Shown piece by piece: positions 1 to 7,469 of a DNA stretch of 8,898 nt (position 1 is its first letter; each line of letters begins with the position of its first letter). This DNA is from Planctomycetaceae bacterium (GTDB lineage: Bacteria > Planctomycetota > Planctomycetia > Planctomycetales > Planctomycetaceae). The notes beneath the pieces are model-generated. The model saw nothing but the letters and a program-made list of their open reading frames with translations, was not told the DNA's origin and did no database searches. The stretch is taken from contig JALWSL010000065.1 of the NCBI GenBank assembly GCA_027080405.1, forward strand, positions 1-8,898, in the 5' to 3' direction. The position numbers and the translations under genes are program-made.

Positions 1-472
1 CTTCTGGTTCATCCAATTCTTCGTACTTGAATGCTCTTACTCCCAATTCTTCACCGTCATATCGGCAACACCAATGTTCGTAAAAGCCTTTTCCCAAGTA
101 GGCAAAATGACGCTGCACAAACGCAGGAAAAGGAATGTCAACTTCCCGGGCGAATGGCCAGGGATTTTTTACCCAGGCTTCTCCCGCTTTTACCTGTCTG
201 ACTTTCTCATGGAAGTAGCGATAAGTCGATTCCGCGATTCTCCACGGGTTCCTGACAATGGTTAATTTCTCGATGCGATGGAAATCATTGAGAAAGAAAC
301 GGAGGGAATCAGCCCGGGCGTGTCGCGTTATCGGGCCGACAGGAGAACCGGCGACAATCATCGGGGCTTCATCTTCCAACCTGTTTTGATTCTTGCAGAC
401 GGTCATCGTGAGATTCATTCCCGATGTTCTGGGGATATGGATGAACAAAGACCGATCGGAGTGGTAAATCAT
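1..472 (-). CDS. Sulfotransferase family protein, 3' end cut by window edge
   Basis: Probable PAPS-dependent sulfotransferase, which would move a sulfo group from PAPS to a sugar or protein hydroxyl. I translated the edge by hand: 157 codons are open from ATG at 472 to position 1, with no stop. Residues 10-18 read FIHIPRTSG, the 5'-phosphosulfate-binding loop of the HIPKTAG-type (sulfotransferase family 2) enzymes. Residues 72-82 read IVRNPWRIAES, matching the 3'-phosphate-binding motif (R74 and S82 in the expected R-x7-S spacing), followed by aromatic YRYF. Near the edge, AFKYEEL (147-153) resembles the conserved RYEDL strand. The loop Lys is replaced by Arg15, which also occurs in related proteins I recall. 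The start overlaps the upstream stop as ATGA, and GGAAAGG lies 7 nt before it. Family call is fairly sure; the acceptor is unknown. The C-terminus lies outside the window. Confidence 0.8.
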   Translation of the reverse strand, partial: MIYHSDRSLFIHIPRTSGMNLTMTVCKNQNRLEDEAPMIVAGSPVGPITRHARADSLRFFLNDFHRIEKLTIVRNPWRIAESTYRYFHEKVRQVKAGEAWVKNPWPFAREVDIPFPAFVQRHFAYLGKGFYEHWCCRYDGEELGVRAFKYEELDEPE

Positions 473-1812
473 TGATAGACCTTTCCTGCGTGAGGAGAGA
501 TGACCATCAACCCGGTTTTCCTTGCGATGGCTTGAGCCTGTCTGTCATCGGATTCGATAAACCCCAGAGGAGGAGGGGAGGGCTTGTGTTGGGCTGCCCA
601 GTTGGAAAAGTGGGTTGCTTTGTATTCAGCGATGTCCGTCTGGTTCCTCTCTCGAAGATTTCTGGCAGGGTGCATGATCAGTTGGCGGTATCTGATGTTG
701 TACTTTTTCAGCCATTCCTCCGTCGGTTTTCGGTATTTTTCAATTCGGGCCGTCACAATCAGAGGGATCGGAACTTTTCGCGGAAGGTAAAGAGGCTTGG
801 CGTTCTGAATAAAATCCAGATATCTCTCCCCGTCGTCATCCTGATCGGGCCTGCAATCCTGGCAGAGGATTCCATCGAAATCTACAGCCATATTTGGTGA
901 GAGAACGGAATTGAAAAGATTCCACTCCAGTAGATGAGGCCAGGGTAGATCAACCGCCCAGATATCAGGTTTGGTCGTCGCCAACGGATTCACGTAAACA
1001 GCGGAAGTGACGTAGCTTTTGAATTGCTCATCGACAATCGGAAGAATGGAGCGTAAGGAGTTTCCTGTCATCACGGTATCATCAACGACCAGTACCTTGT
1101 CTTTGACCGGATCGACATGTACCGAGCCTCCCAACCGCCAACCATTCCCCGTTGGTTGAATATCCCCTGCTGTCTGGCGGATCGTCAGCAGGGGAAGATG
1201 TAACGCCATGCTGACCATGGTGGCTACTGACATTCCTGAGCGGGCAACTCCGGCAATCGCTGTAATATCAGATGGAATTTTCCCGATCAGGGTTTTGATG
1301 TCCTCCTGCAGTTGGCTCGACTTGATGAAGCGGGCAGAGCCTCTACTACGGAATGGACTGCCTCCGGTTCTCTGCGGTAGGGTTATCAGAGGGCATGTCT
1401 GGCAGACGGAGAGAACTGTTTTCAGGGTTTCGTCCTTGAGTTTGTTAAAATCGGATTCAGTCAATAGACAACGGCTATGTTTTGCTTTGTCGTTTTTGCA
1501 TTCGAAAACACTGACTGTTTTCTTCCCGCCACAAGTACACGGCTCTTCTGCGATTACTTTTCCGAGATGTTCGCATAGTTGCGGTTTTCTTGTTTGAACC
1601 GTTTTTCGGACCTTGGTAAATCCGTCAGGATTCAGAACAGGTTCAGCGGGTGCGGTTGCTCCCAGTCGCCCCTGCTCCCAGGCGTTCCAATATTTCATGC
1701 CTCCATCTTTTGTGTCGGCCACCCCCTTGCACAATTCGAACTCCCGGATCGTTTTATTGATCCGGTGACGCTTGCAGAATCCAGCATGTTCACAGATGCA
1801 ATGATTGTTCAT
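469..1812 (-). CDS. Phosphoribosyltransferase-HAD phosphatase fusion with Cys-rich N-terminus
   Basis: A 447-residue, apparently bifunctional enzyme. Residues 5-50 hold a Cys/His cluster (C5, C7, H9, C13, H16, C28) ending in a YWNAWEQGR stretch. Residues 80-140 hold a second one (C80, H82, C92, C94, C105, C115, C137, C140). Both resemble putative metal-binding modules I recall from planctomycete glycosyltransferase-like proteins. Residues about 160-300 form a type I phosphoribosyltransferase domain: GVARSGM (188-194) and the PRPP loop VLVVDDTVMTGNSL (240-253). Residues about 305-440 are HAD-like: VDFDG (D311 nucleophile, D313 acid), VTAR (T354), K398 and FIESDD (418-423) give motifs I to IV in order. 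All catalytic motifs look intact. Known pairs of this kind transfer phosphoribose from PRPP and then remove the 5'-phosphate, leaving ribofuranose on a glycan; that role here is inferred. ATGA overlaps couple it to both neighbours. Confidence 0.85.
   Translation of the reverse strand: MNNHCICEHAGFCKRHRINKTIREFELCKGVADTKDGGMKYWNAWEQGRLGATAPAEPVLNPDGFTKVRKTVQTRKPQLCEHLGKVIAEEPCTCGGKKTVSVFECKNDKAKHSRCLLTESDFNKLKDETLKTVLSVCQTCPLITLPQRTGGSPFRSRGSARFIKSSQLQEDIKTLIGKIPSDITAIAGVARSGMSVATMVSMALHLPLLTIRQTAGDIQPTGNGWRLGGSVHVDPVKDKVLVVDDTVMTGNSLRSILPIVDEQFKSYVTSAVYVNPLATTKPDIWAVDLPWPHLLEWNLFNSVLSPNMAVDFDGILCQDCRPDQDDDGERYLDFIQNAKPLYLPRKVPIPLIVTARIEKYRKPTEEWLKKYNIRYRQLIMHPARNLRERNQTDIAEYKATHFSNWAAQHKPSPPPLGFIESDDRQAQAIARKTGLMVISPHAGKVYQ
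480..486 (-). promoter_or_regulatory. Shine-Dalgarno of the sulfotransferase gene
   Basis: GGAAAGG on the minus strand, 7 nt before the ATG at 472, inside the last codons of the phosphoribosyltransferase-HAD gene. With the ATGA overlap it supports the chosen start. Confidence 0.6.
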
Positions 1813-3551
1813 TCCGTCACCACCACCGTTGCGTAAGTAGAGAATCCAACCCCATTACAGCAACCAATGCCCCCCAACAGGGGGCGATATTCATCACGCA
1901 ATGGCTCACAAACAGAGCTCTTCGCCGGAGTGTTTGCCGGCCCACAGGCGTTGAGTTGGATTTGCAGGTTGTGACAGGGAGACCAGGACACAAAAACGTA
2001 TCCAAAACAGGGATGGGAGTTTGTTTCGTAAGTCCAGGCAGTTCCGTCGTAAATCAGGGGAACCGTGAAATCAGAGCACTCATAGCAATCAGGGGAAATG
2101 GAAGCTGTTAGAATGCGGTTAAATGTCTGGCCGTCACAACAACCGGGATCGCCGTTGACGCCAACGCAATCACCGCACATCGAACATTCATAGGAGATTC
2201 GATATTCGTTTCCGTCATAATCGGTCAGATTCCATGATGCAGACGGGTCAGGGCAGTCGTTCGGAAAGTCGATCGAAACTGGATCGTTTTTCCCGAATGA
2301 TTCGTCAATGACGACATCTCCGGGAGGAACCAGTTTGAGCTTGCAGCAGTCCCCGGAGTAAACCCGGAACAGGTCTTGAACCAGAGAAGCAACGTTCGCC
2401 GATTCCCACTTGATTTTGAAATTTCCGTTGGCGTCGGTGTATTTGCTCTCGATCTGGAGAGTACGAAACTCATTGGTGGGGCTATCAGTACCGCTGTAGG
2501 TGTCGATCAAATCCCAGGCGGAATCGCCAGCATTCCAGAAGTAGAGTTTCAAGGTTTGACCGGAACCAGTGACTTTCCCAATCCAATTGATTTTTCTGGC
2601 ATGTTCTCCAGATTGCACCTTGAAGTATTGATGGTACTCAATCTCATTGCCCGAATCGGCGGAAACGATCAACTGATGCCCGTCGTTGTACTTTTTGATC
2701 CGCTCCGAGACAGAGCAGGAGTCGGAGTTCTCCGTACCTTTCACCGCTTTCGTTTCGTTCAGTCTTGGTTGCCCGTCGCCGGAAAGCACAACTGCCCAAC
2801 CGTCTGATCTTTCCCACTTGACATAGGAAGGAGCCGGAATTGTCCCACCACAGACTTTTTCCACGTCATCAATAATTGTTCCGCAGACGTTTTCCGTGTT
2901 ACCGGTGAAAGTGAATGTGGGGTCCTCCGACGCCGGTTTTCGTTTATAGACGGAGAAGCAGACACATTTACAGATGCACTTACAATTCCCCCCGCAACCG
3001 ATCCGTTTATCAAGTGAGAGGTTATCGACTTTGGTAGTGGAAATCGTTGTAGAGGTGGAAGAACCGTCTCCGTAGTACGTTGTGTCGATTGTCCAGGAGG
3101 CGATAAAATCCTGACAGAAATTGATCGCCTGGAAGTCTCTCCCGTGTTCACAATAAGGGTCGGTGGAAGTGTCCGATTGATCGATCAGATTGCAGTCACC
3201 CGGAACAGAGGCGTCATATCCCAGATCGTCAGACTTCAAACAGAAATAGCATTTGTCGTTTGATTCCTTCAACCAGAACTCGATGTCGGTATCCAGCCCG
3301 TTGATAAGAATGCTTCCAGAATAAACAAGCCTTTCGTTGCCTGGAGTTCCGTTCGGTTGGGCTTCGCAATACCTGTAAAGCCTTTTATGGTAGTCTCCTG
3401 CGAAAACGCAGATTTCATTCGGGATGCACTTGCAGCAAAACGCATTTAATACGTTTTCAATCCTCAATTGATGTTCCCCGTGTCCACCACTGGTGATTTT
3501 GCTATGGCATCCATCGCAGCAGCAATCTTTATTTCCCTTGTTTTTTGGCAT
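1809..3551 (-). CDS. Cys-rich putative virion/tail-tip structural protein
   Basis: No enzyme family recognised. With the ATG at 3551, which forms a TGATG overlap with the upstream stop, the product has 580 residues; a GTG at 3563 would add four. About 39 residues are Cys, in clusters: CCCDGC and CCKC near the N-terminus, a CKCICKCVC run (residues 190-198), CSMCGDC, CCDG, CYEC and CC near the C-terminus. Between them, residues about 280-401 lack Cys entirely and alternate aromatic and polar strands (for example INWIGKVTG, LKLYFWNAG), suggesting a beta-sandwich that could bind carbohydrate. There is no signal peptide or membrane helix. Its place after the tail-hub-like gene and before two modification enzymes fits a tail-tip or receptor-binding component held by disulfides or metal, but this is inferred from context only. 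Confidence 0.75.
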   Translation of the reverse strand: MPKNKGNKDCCCDGCHSKITSGGHGEHQLRIENVLNAFCCKCIPNEICVFAGDYHKRLYRYCEAQPNGTPGNERLVYSGSILINGLDTDIEFWLKESNDKCYFCLKSDDLGYDASVPGDCNLIDQSDTSTDPYCEHGRDFQAINFCQDFIASWTIDTTYYGDGSSTSTTISTTKVDNLSLDKRIGCGGNCKCICKCVCFSVYKRKPASEDPTFTFTGNTENVCGTIIDDVEKVCGGTIPAPSYVKWERSDGWAVVLSGDGQPRLNETKAVKGTENSDSCSVSERIKKYNDGHQLIVSADSGNEIEYHQYFKVQSGEHARKINWIGKVTGSGQTLKLYFWNAGDSAWDLIDTYSGTDSPTNEFRTLQIESKYTDANGNFKIKWESANVASLVQDLFRVYSGDCCKLKLVPPGDVVIDESFGKNDPVSIDFPNDCPDPSASWNLTDYDGNEYRISYECSMCGDCVGVNGDPGCCDGQTFNRILTASISPDCYECSDFTVPLIYDGTAWTYETNSHPCFGYVFVSWSPCHNLQIQLNACGPANTPAKSSVCEPLRDEYRPLLGGIGCCNGVGFSTYATVVVTE

Positions 3552-4258
3552 CAGGTGTTGCACTCCGTTGTGTTACAGCAGAGGCTGAATACTTCCCAGC
3601 GGGCATCGAGGTAAGGATCACACACGGAGCCTCCCAGATCGGGCTGTTTGCCATTTTTGCGGATCATGTAAGCAGCGAACCCCATTCTCCCGGTCAGTTC
3701 TTCATTCGGTTCGTTAAAGAAACAGCCAGCAATGTCGTAAACAGTAAGGAGAGTTCCCCCCTCAGTCGATCCTTCAGCTACACCAGAAAACATCTGGGCT
3801 TCAATTGTGCATAATGCCGTCAGGCAGGAGGGATCGGCAGAAACTATCTGGAATCGCAGAATCTTTGTTCCACTGCTTGCCCCGCCATGATGCCGCCGGC
3901 AGAGCACGTGCCCCAGCGAATCAGGATCGCCATAGACAACCCGCCAGCGATCTCCGCTGGAACTCGCTTTGAAACTACCGGATTGCGGACCGATCAGATC
4001 GCCTGCAACAGGCGTTGTTTCCGTTTCGTCGTACAAAACAGGGAAAATATCTTCTTCAGTGAAATGGGAGCCCTCCTTGCCATCATCAACTGCGATCGAC
4101 TGATTCACGTAGTACAATGAGCTGCTTCCATCAGGCTGTTTGGCCACAACATTGACGACCCCGTCTGTTCCGACAGAACTGTCAGAAACACGAAAGACAC
4201 CATAAGCAGGAATTGTCGAGCCACTGGAATTCGTGAACTTCCCCTGTTTGATCCTCAT
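3551..4258 (-). CDS. Hypothetical virion-associated protein
   Basis: 235 residues, family not named. The N-terminus (FTNSSGSTIPAYGVFRVSD) is beta-rich and resembles the start of small structural proteins that sit between hub and fibre genes in planctomycete phage-like clusters, as far as I recall. The central part is acidic and polar, with GDLIGPQSGSFKASSSG around residues 86-102. The C-terminal third carries Cys at scattered sites and ends in SLCCNTTECNT, which gives it some of the Cys-rich character of the next gene. No signal peptide, membrane segment or catalytic motif is visible. It starts with ATGA overlapping the previous stop (4255-4258) and ends in a TGATG overlap with the next gene, so the three are translated together. 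A role as tail-tip or baseplate accessory is a contextual guess. Confidence 0.75.
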   Translation of the reverse strand: MRIKQGKFTNSSGSTIPAYGVFRVSDSSVGTDGVVNVVAKQPDGSSSLYYVNQSIAVDDGKEGSHFTEEDIFPVLYDETETTPVAGDLIGPQSGSFKASSSGDRWRVVYGDPDSLGHVLCRRHHGGASSGTKILRFQIVSADPSCLTALCTIEAQMFSGVAEGSTEGGTLLTVYDIAGCFFNEPNEELTGRMGFAAYMIRKNGKQPDLGGSVCDPYLDARWEVFSLCCNTTECNT

Positions 4259-5847
4259 GACTTGACTGCCCCTTTCTTCTTCCTCCGGGCTTCAATCAGG
4301 AGCTGCTGCTTTTCCCGCTCTTCTTCCAGCTTTTTCTGTCGCTGTTTGTACGATGGTGTGAACGGGTCGATTTCGTTGTTGCGGCTGATGGTCGTCGTGG
4401 CCGGGACACGGCTTCCACAATTCCACGATGCTTGCGACAGGGCACCGTCGGGAACGAACGGTACAATACCTGACAGGGTGATCGATCCGGCCGTTACCGT
4501 CTGGTAGGATGCGATTTCAGCAGCCAGGTAATATTCTGCTTCCTTTTTGACCTCCTTTTCGTTGTCTGTGCCATTCTGTCTGACCTGCAGGTTGATTTCA
4601 GTGCGCTCGAGTAGCTTGATTCCCGCTGATGACAACGCACCCGGGACCGGCATCGAGTACGCTTTCCTCTTTTTGATTCCGGTCTCCTGGTCAGTCAGGT
4701 TGAATGTCGTTTTCAGTTTCAGATCGGCAGGGGCGCTATCCGTTCCATTGATCTTGTAGACAGGCTCACTGAACAGGACGATTCCAAGTTCGGGAAGGAT
4801 TTGGAACGGAGTGACAACGACCTGATCTTTATTCTTGAAATCCCCTGAACCATCCCAGTGGGTCCCTTTGACGAATGCTGGCAACCGCTGCTGGCTACCG
4901 TCATCTGATTTCGCCGAGGCAATCAATACGTCCCTGATTGGCAGAATGTCGTCAAAGGCAAACTCGGTATCCTTGATTTTGAATTCCTGGGTCGCGTCTA
5001 TCCGATAGGCTCGATAGACCGATCGCAAAGCGAGCTGCCGACTGGTCGGTTCATCGTTTGGTGCAGGGTTTTCATTTGTCACGCCAAACAGTTCTGCCGG
5101 GTCTTCCTTCGACCACCCATGTTTCGGCTTGTAATCGACTGCATCCAATGCAACAAACTTGCCCGGCGACTGTTCTGCAACCGGGACGAGATCGAATGTG
5201 TATTCATATTCTGTGGGACCGAGTGCAATCTTGACTTCTGACGGCTTGTTTGCCGGATCAACCGTGGCGTCAGGTCGCAGATTGCGTCCCGATGGCAGGG
5301 AATTGCCAATGCCGTTTCGATGGATCACCACCCGGCCTGACAGTTCCCGGACCGGACGGCACCCCAGAGAAGAGCAGAGTTGTGACAATTCGTTGGCAGC
5401 ATTGGCATAATCCCAGATCATCTCCGGATGGGAGCCAATGGGCAAATTGGCGACACTGAAATCATCGATTCCCATTGCCTGCAAGAGCAGGGTTGCCAAT
5501 TCCTGCGTTGTCTTCTTTGTCGATTTCCTGATCTCTCCATCCGGCTCGCGCACGTTATACGCCCCGGTGATTTGATGATTGGCCCAACTCCATCGTTCAT
5601 CCAGAATGCGAACGACCATCACCACCGGCCGCGATCCCTGATAGGATACAGAATCAACCAGGCACCGGTTGAACTGGATGAAGGCTCCGGAGTCAGTATC
5701 ACGAAACGACAACGTGCCGGAAGCATTCTTGATTGCCTGTGGCGGTGCTGTAATTGTGCAGACAGACGGAACCAGCCCATGGGCGTTGTAGGTCATACGC
5801 CCGCTGATGATTCCAGTGATGCCTGTAAATGCCGGTACACCAGCCAT
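4255..5847 (-). CDS. Tail/baseplate hub-like protein
   Basis: 530 residues. The first 100 or so are beta-rich, with a strand pair around residues 62-82 leading to an LDERWSWANHQITGAYN segment (82-98). A helical part follows, TTQELATLLLQAMG (113-126), then a PEMIWDYANAANELSQLCSSLG stretch starting at 141 and RVVIHRNG (172-179). This order (strand pair, W-rich turn, ELA helix, D-Y-A helix, GC/R strand) is what I recall in hub-type tail proteins of planctomycete phage-like clusters, which sit between the tape-measure region and the fibre genes, as here. The last 35 residues (about 495-530) are strongly charged, with KKLEEEREKQQ and RRKKKG, and probably form a basic coiled coil. The ATG lies one base after the previous stop (TGACATG) with no clear Shine-Dalgarno, so initiation is probably coupled. 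The hub role is inferred, not shown by a catalytic motif. Confidence 0.75.
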   Translation of the reverse strand: MAGVPAFTGITGIISGRMTYNAHGLVPSVCTITAPPQAIKNASGTLSFRDTDSGAFIQFNRCLVDSVSYQGSRPVVMVVRILDERWSWANHQITGAYNVREPDGEIRKSTKKTTQELATLLLQAMGIDDFSVANLPIGSHPEMIWDYANAANELSQLCSSLGCRPVRELSGRVVIHRNGIGNSLPSGRNLRPDATVDPANKPSEVKIALGPTEYEYTFDLVPVAEQSPGKFVALDAVDYKPKHGWSKEDPAELFGVTNENPAPNDEPTSRQLALRSVYRAYRIDATQEFKIKDTEFAFDDILPIRDVLIASAKSDDGSQQRLPAFVKGTHWDGSGDFKNKDQVVVTPFQILPELGIVLFSEPVYKINGTDSAPADLKLKTTFNLTDQETGIKKRKAYSMPVPGALSSAGIKLLERTEINLQVRQNGTDNEKEVKKEAEYYLAAEIASYQTVTAGSITLSGIVPFVPDGALSQASWNCGSRVPATTTISRNNEIDPFTPSYKQRQKKLEEEREKQQLLIEARRKKKGAVKS

Positions 5848-5848
5848 G

Positions 5849-7141
5849 TCAGATTACCGATTGAGATAGTGTGAAGTTCGAGCCAATGTCAAGCGTTACT
5901 TTATCGAGCGACGTTCTCACCAAATCGATGCCGTTCGTCCATGTTGCGGTCTTGAAGCTGTCCCTGATCGTGCCGCCGGCATAAATCGAAGCGTTCGTGA
6001 TGGTCCTTGACCGCATATCTTTCGTCAGGTCCAGTGTGGCTTCGTTGCCGATGATGGCCGTGGTGACCGTTCCGTTGGATCGGTAATCGCAGGTGCCGCC
6101 GTCTGAGGTAATCGCGGTATGCGCTCCATCCAGGATGATAAGGGTTCCGTTCGTCTGGTCGATTGACGTTGTCCCGGATTCGATGGTCAGCTTTCCGCCC
6201 GATTGGTCGATGTTGGTGAGCGTGACACCTGAGCCACAAACAACGTCTGCGTCTGCCTGCACGTTATCCTGATAGCCGACTCGCAGTGTGGCGACTGTGG
6301 CGACTTCACCCGGTTGAGAGGCGATTCCCAGCGATCCCTTGTTGATGTTGACGACGTTTGCCGCATTTGTGCCGAGGAACAGAATTGACCGGGAGGCGGT
6401 ATCGACCGGCGTTCCTGAATTCGAGACGTTGAGCGTGCAGGCATTCGCTCCGACATTCAGCTTGATCCGCTGGGAGCCTTGCCCGGTGCCGGTGCCAATG
6501 TTGACCGTGGTCGCTGATATTTTCAGATAGGTGTCCCGGTACTCGTCGTACCCGCTTGTGGTTACTTCTGGCAGGCCGATCTTGCCCGTGTAACCCTGCT
6601 CAATCTCCAGAGAGGTCAGCGTCACGGCTGACTGATCGAGTCCATACAGGATGTCCACCGAACCAGCAGGGATGACCACGTCGTCGGTGTTGACGGGCAC
6701 AGTGTCTCCTTCCCAGTTTTCAGCGGTGTCCCAGTGATTCGGGCCGGCTGAGGCGGTTGTGGTTGACCAGCTTCCTAGCGTTCCGGAGACCGAATCTGTG
6801 GTGATCGTTGGATTATCAAACGGCGTCCCTGCCGTATCCGCAGTCAGCAGAACGGCAGCACTGCTGGTTGATGCGGTCACTTCCATGAATTCGGCGATCG
6901 ATCCACCTCCGTCGGACGGGGTAACGGATGCCGTTGTGTCGGTCAATGTGGTGCCGTTCCACGCCTCGGAAATAAGCGTCGCAATATCTGTGACGGCAAC
7001 ATTGTTCCCCACAGTCGCAACGACATCTTTACCATTGAGTGTAATCGTGATTTTTTCACCGGCGAGCCATGTCCCGCCAATTGTCCGGGTAATCACCTGT
7101 GCGACCGCGACGGCGTCACCTCTCCAGATTCTCGTTGCCAT
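5849..7141 (-). CDS. Beta-helix-like phage structural protein
   Basis: 430 residues, almost Cys-free and rich in Thr, Ser, Gly, Asn and Ile. Residues 1-115 form a compact beta domain starting MATRIWRGDAVAVAQV, with GEKITITLNGK (28-38) and a TDIATLISEAWNG helix (51-63). A linker HWDTAENWEGDTVP (136-149) followed by DDVVIPAG is the usual entry into a right-handed beta-helix. From about 155 to 400, short strands with recurring Thr/Ile/Asn positions (VTLTSLEIEQ, KISATTVNIG, GKLTIESGTTSIDQTNGTL) fit stacked helix rungs. I recall the same two-part protein in many planctomycete phage-like loci. It may be a tail sheath decoration, spike or fibre; there is no enzymatic motif. The start is well supported by AAGGAG 9 nt upstream of ATG. 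The gap to the preceding gene is 2 nt. Confidence 0.8.
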   Translation of the reverse strand: MATRIWRGDAVAVAQVITRTIGGTWLAGEKITITLNGKDVVATVGNNVAVTDIATLISEAWNGTTLTDTTASVTPSDGGGSIAEFMEVTASTSSAAVLLTADTAGTPFDNPTITTDSVSGTLGSWSTTTASAGPNHWDTAENWEGDTVPVNTDDVVIPAGSVDILYGLDQSAVTLTSLEIEQGYTGKIGLPEVTTSGYDEYRDTYLKISATTVNIGTGTGQGSQRIKLNVGANACTLNVSNSGTPVDTASRSILFLGTNAANVVNINKGSLGIASQPGEVATVATLRVGYQDNVQADADVVCGSGVTLTNIDQSGGKLTIESGTTSIDQTNGTLIILDGAHTAITSDGGTCDYRSNGTVTTAIIGNEATLDLTKDMRSRTITNASIYAGGTIRDSFKTATWTNGIDLVRTSLDKVTLDIGSNFTLSQSVI

Positions 7142-7143
7142 GA

Positions 7144-7464
7144 TCAGAGACTCCTTGTGTTAGGTCGGGGAATCCCCCCGAGTTGTGCGGTGGACATTCT
7201 GTAATTCCATTGATATTTCCATGTCCCAGCTTTTCCGGCGGCAGATTCCGGAGCAGCGACTGACTGCTGGGTTTCGTCCGGGTCGGAAATGAGTGGAAAC
7301 GGAAAAATAAACGAATTCGCGTATGTTTCAGCGGTTCCTGATTGCGTGATAAAGTACGGGGTTTTTACCAGTCGCTGGCCGATAGGCTTGCCGCCGTCGG
7401 CTGGCAAAAGCCACGCTGTGGGCCTTGTTCCGCCAGAAACAGAGACTGTTTCCTGAAATTGCAC
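7144..7464 (-). CDS. C-terminal part of a frame-split minor tail protein
   Basis: 106 residues if read from the GTG at 7464, but there is no Shine-Dalgarno before that codon. The same frame stays open well upstream and reads FRTLEFTLEAKIKNNNLNLV (from position 7521) directly into VQFQETVSVSGG. This looks like the natural continuation of the 7470-7847 product after a -1 shift. The strand pattern (FRTLEFTLEA, FQETVSVSGG, then LVKTPYFITQSGTAETYA) agrees with single full-length planctomycete phage proteins that I recall. It is therefore most likely the back half of one gene of about 233 codons, not an independent protein. It ends 2 nt before the next start. If translated on its own it would depend on coupling from the upstream stop 5 nt away. 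Confidence 0.6.
   Translation of the reverse strand: MQFQETVSVSGGTRPTAWLLPADGGKPIGQRLVKTPYFITQSGTAETYANSFIFPFPLISDPDETQQSVAAPESAAGKAGTWKYQWNYRMSTAQLGGIPRPNTRSL
7151..7156 (-). promoter_or_regulatory. Shine-Dalgarno of the beta-helix gene
   Basis: AAGGAG on the minus strand, 9 nt before the ATG at 7141. It is the clearest ribosome-binding site in the window and lies in the last codons of the preceding reading frame. It decides the start of the 430-residue protein. Confidence 0.7.
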
Positions 7465-7469
7465 CAGAT

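Noticed and set aside
74..475. Two short plus-strand open frames near the left edge
   Set aside because: They are antisense to the sulfotransferase frame, which has both PAPS motifs and is open across the region.
472..900. Plus-strand open frame of 142 codons
   Set aside because: Lies antisense within the phosphoribosyltransferase-HAD gene, whose catalytic motifs confirm the minus strand.
2225..3151. Other-frame open reading frames within the Cys-rich gene
   Set aside because: Shadow frames with basic, low-complexity translations and no ribosome-binding sites.
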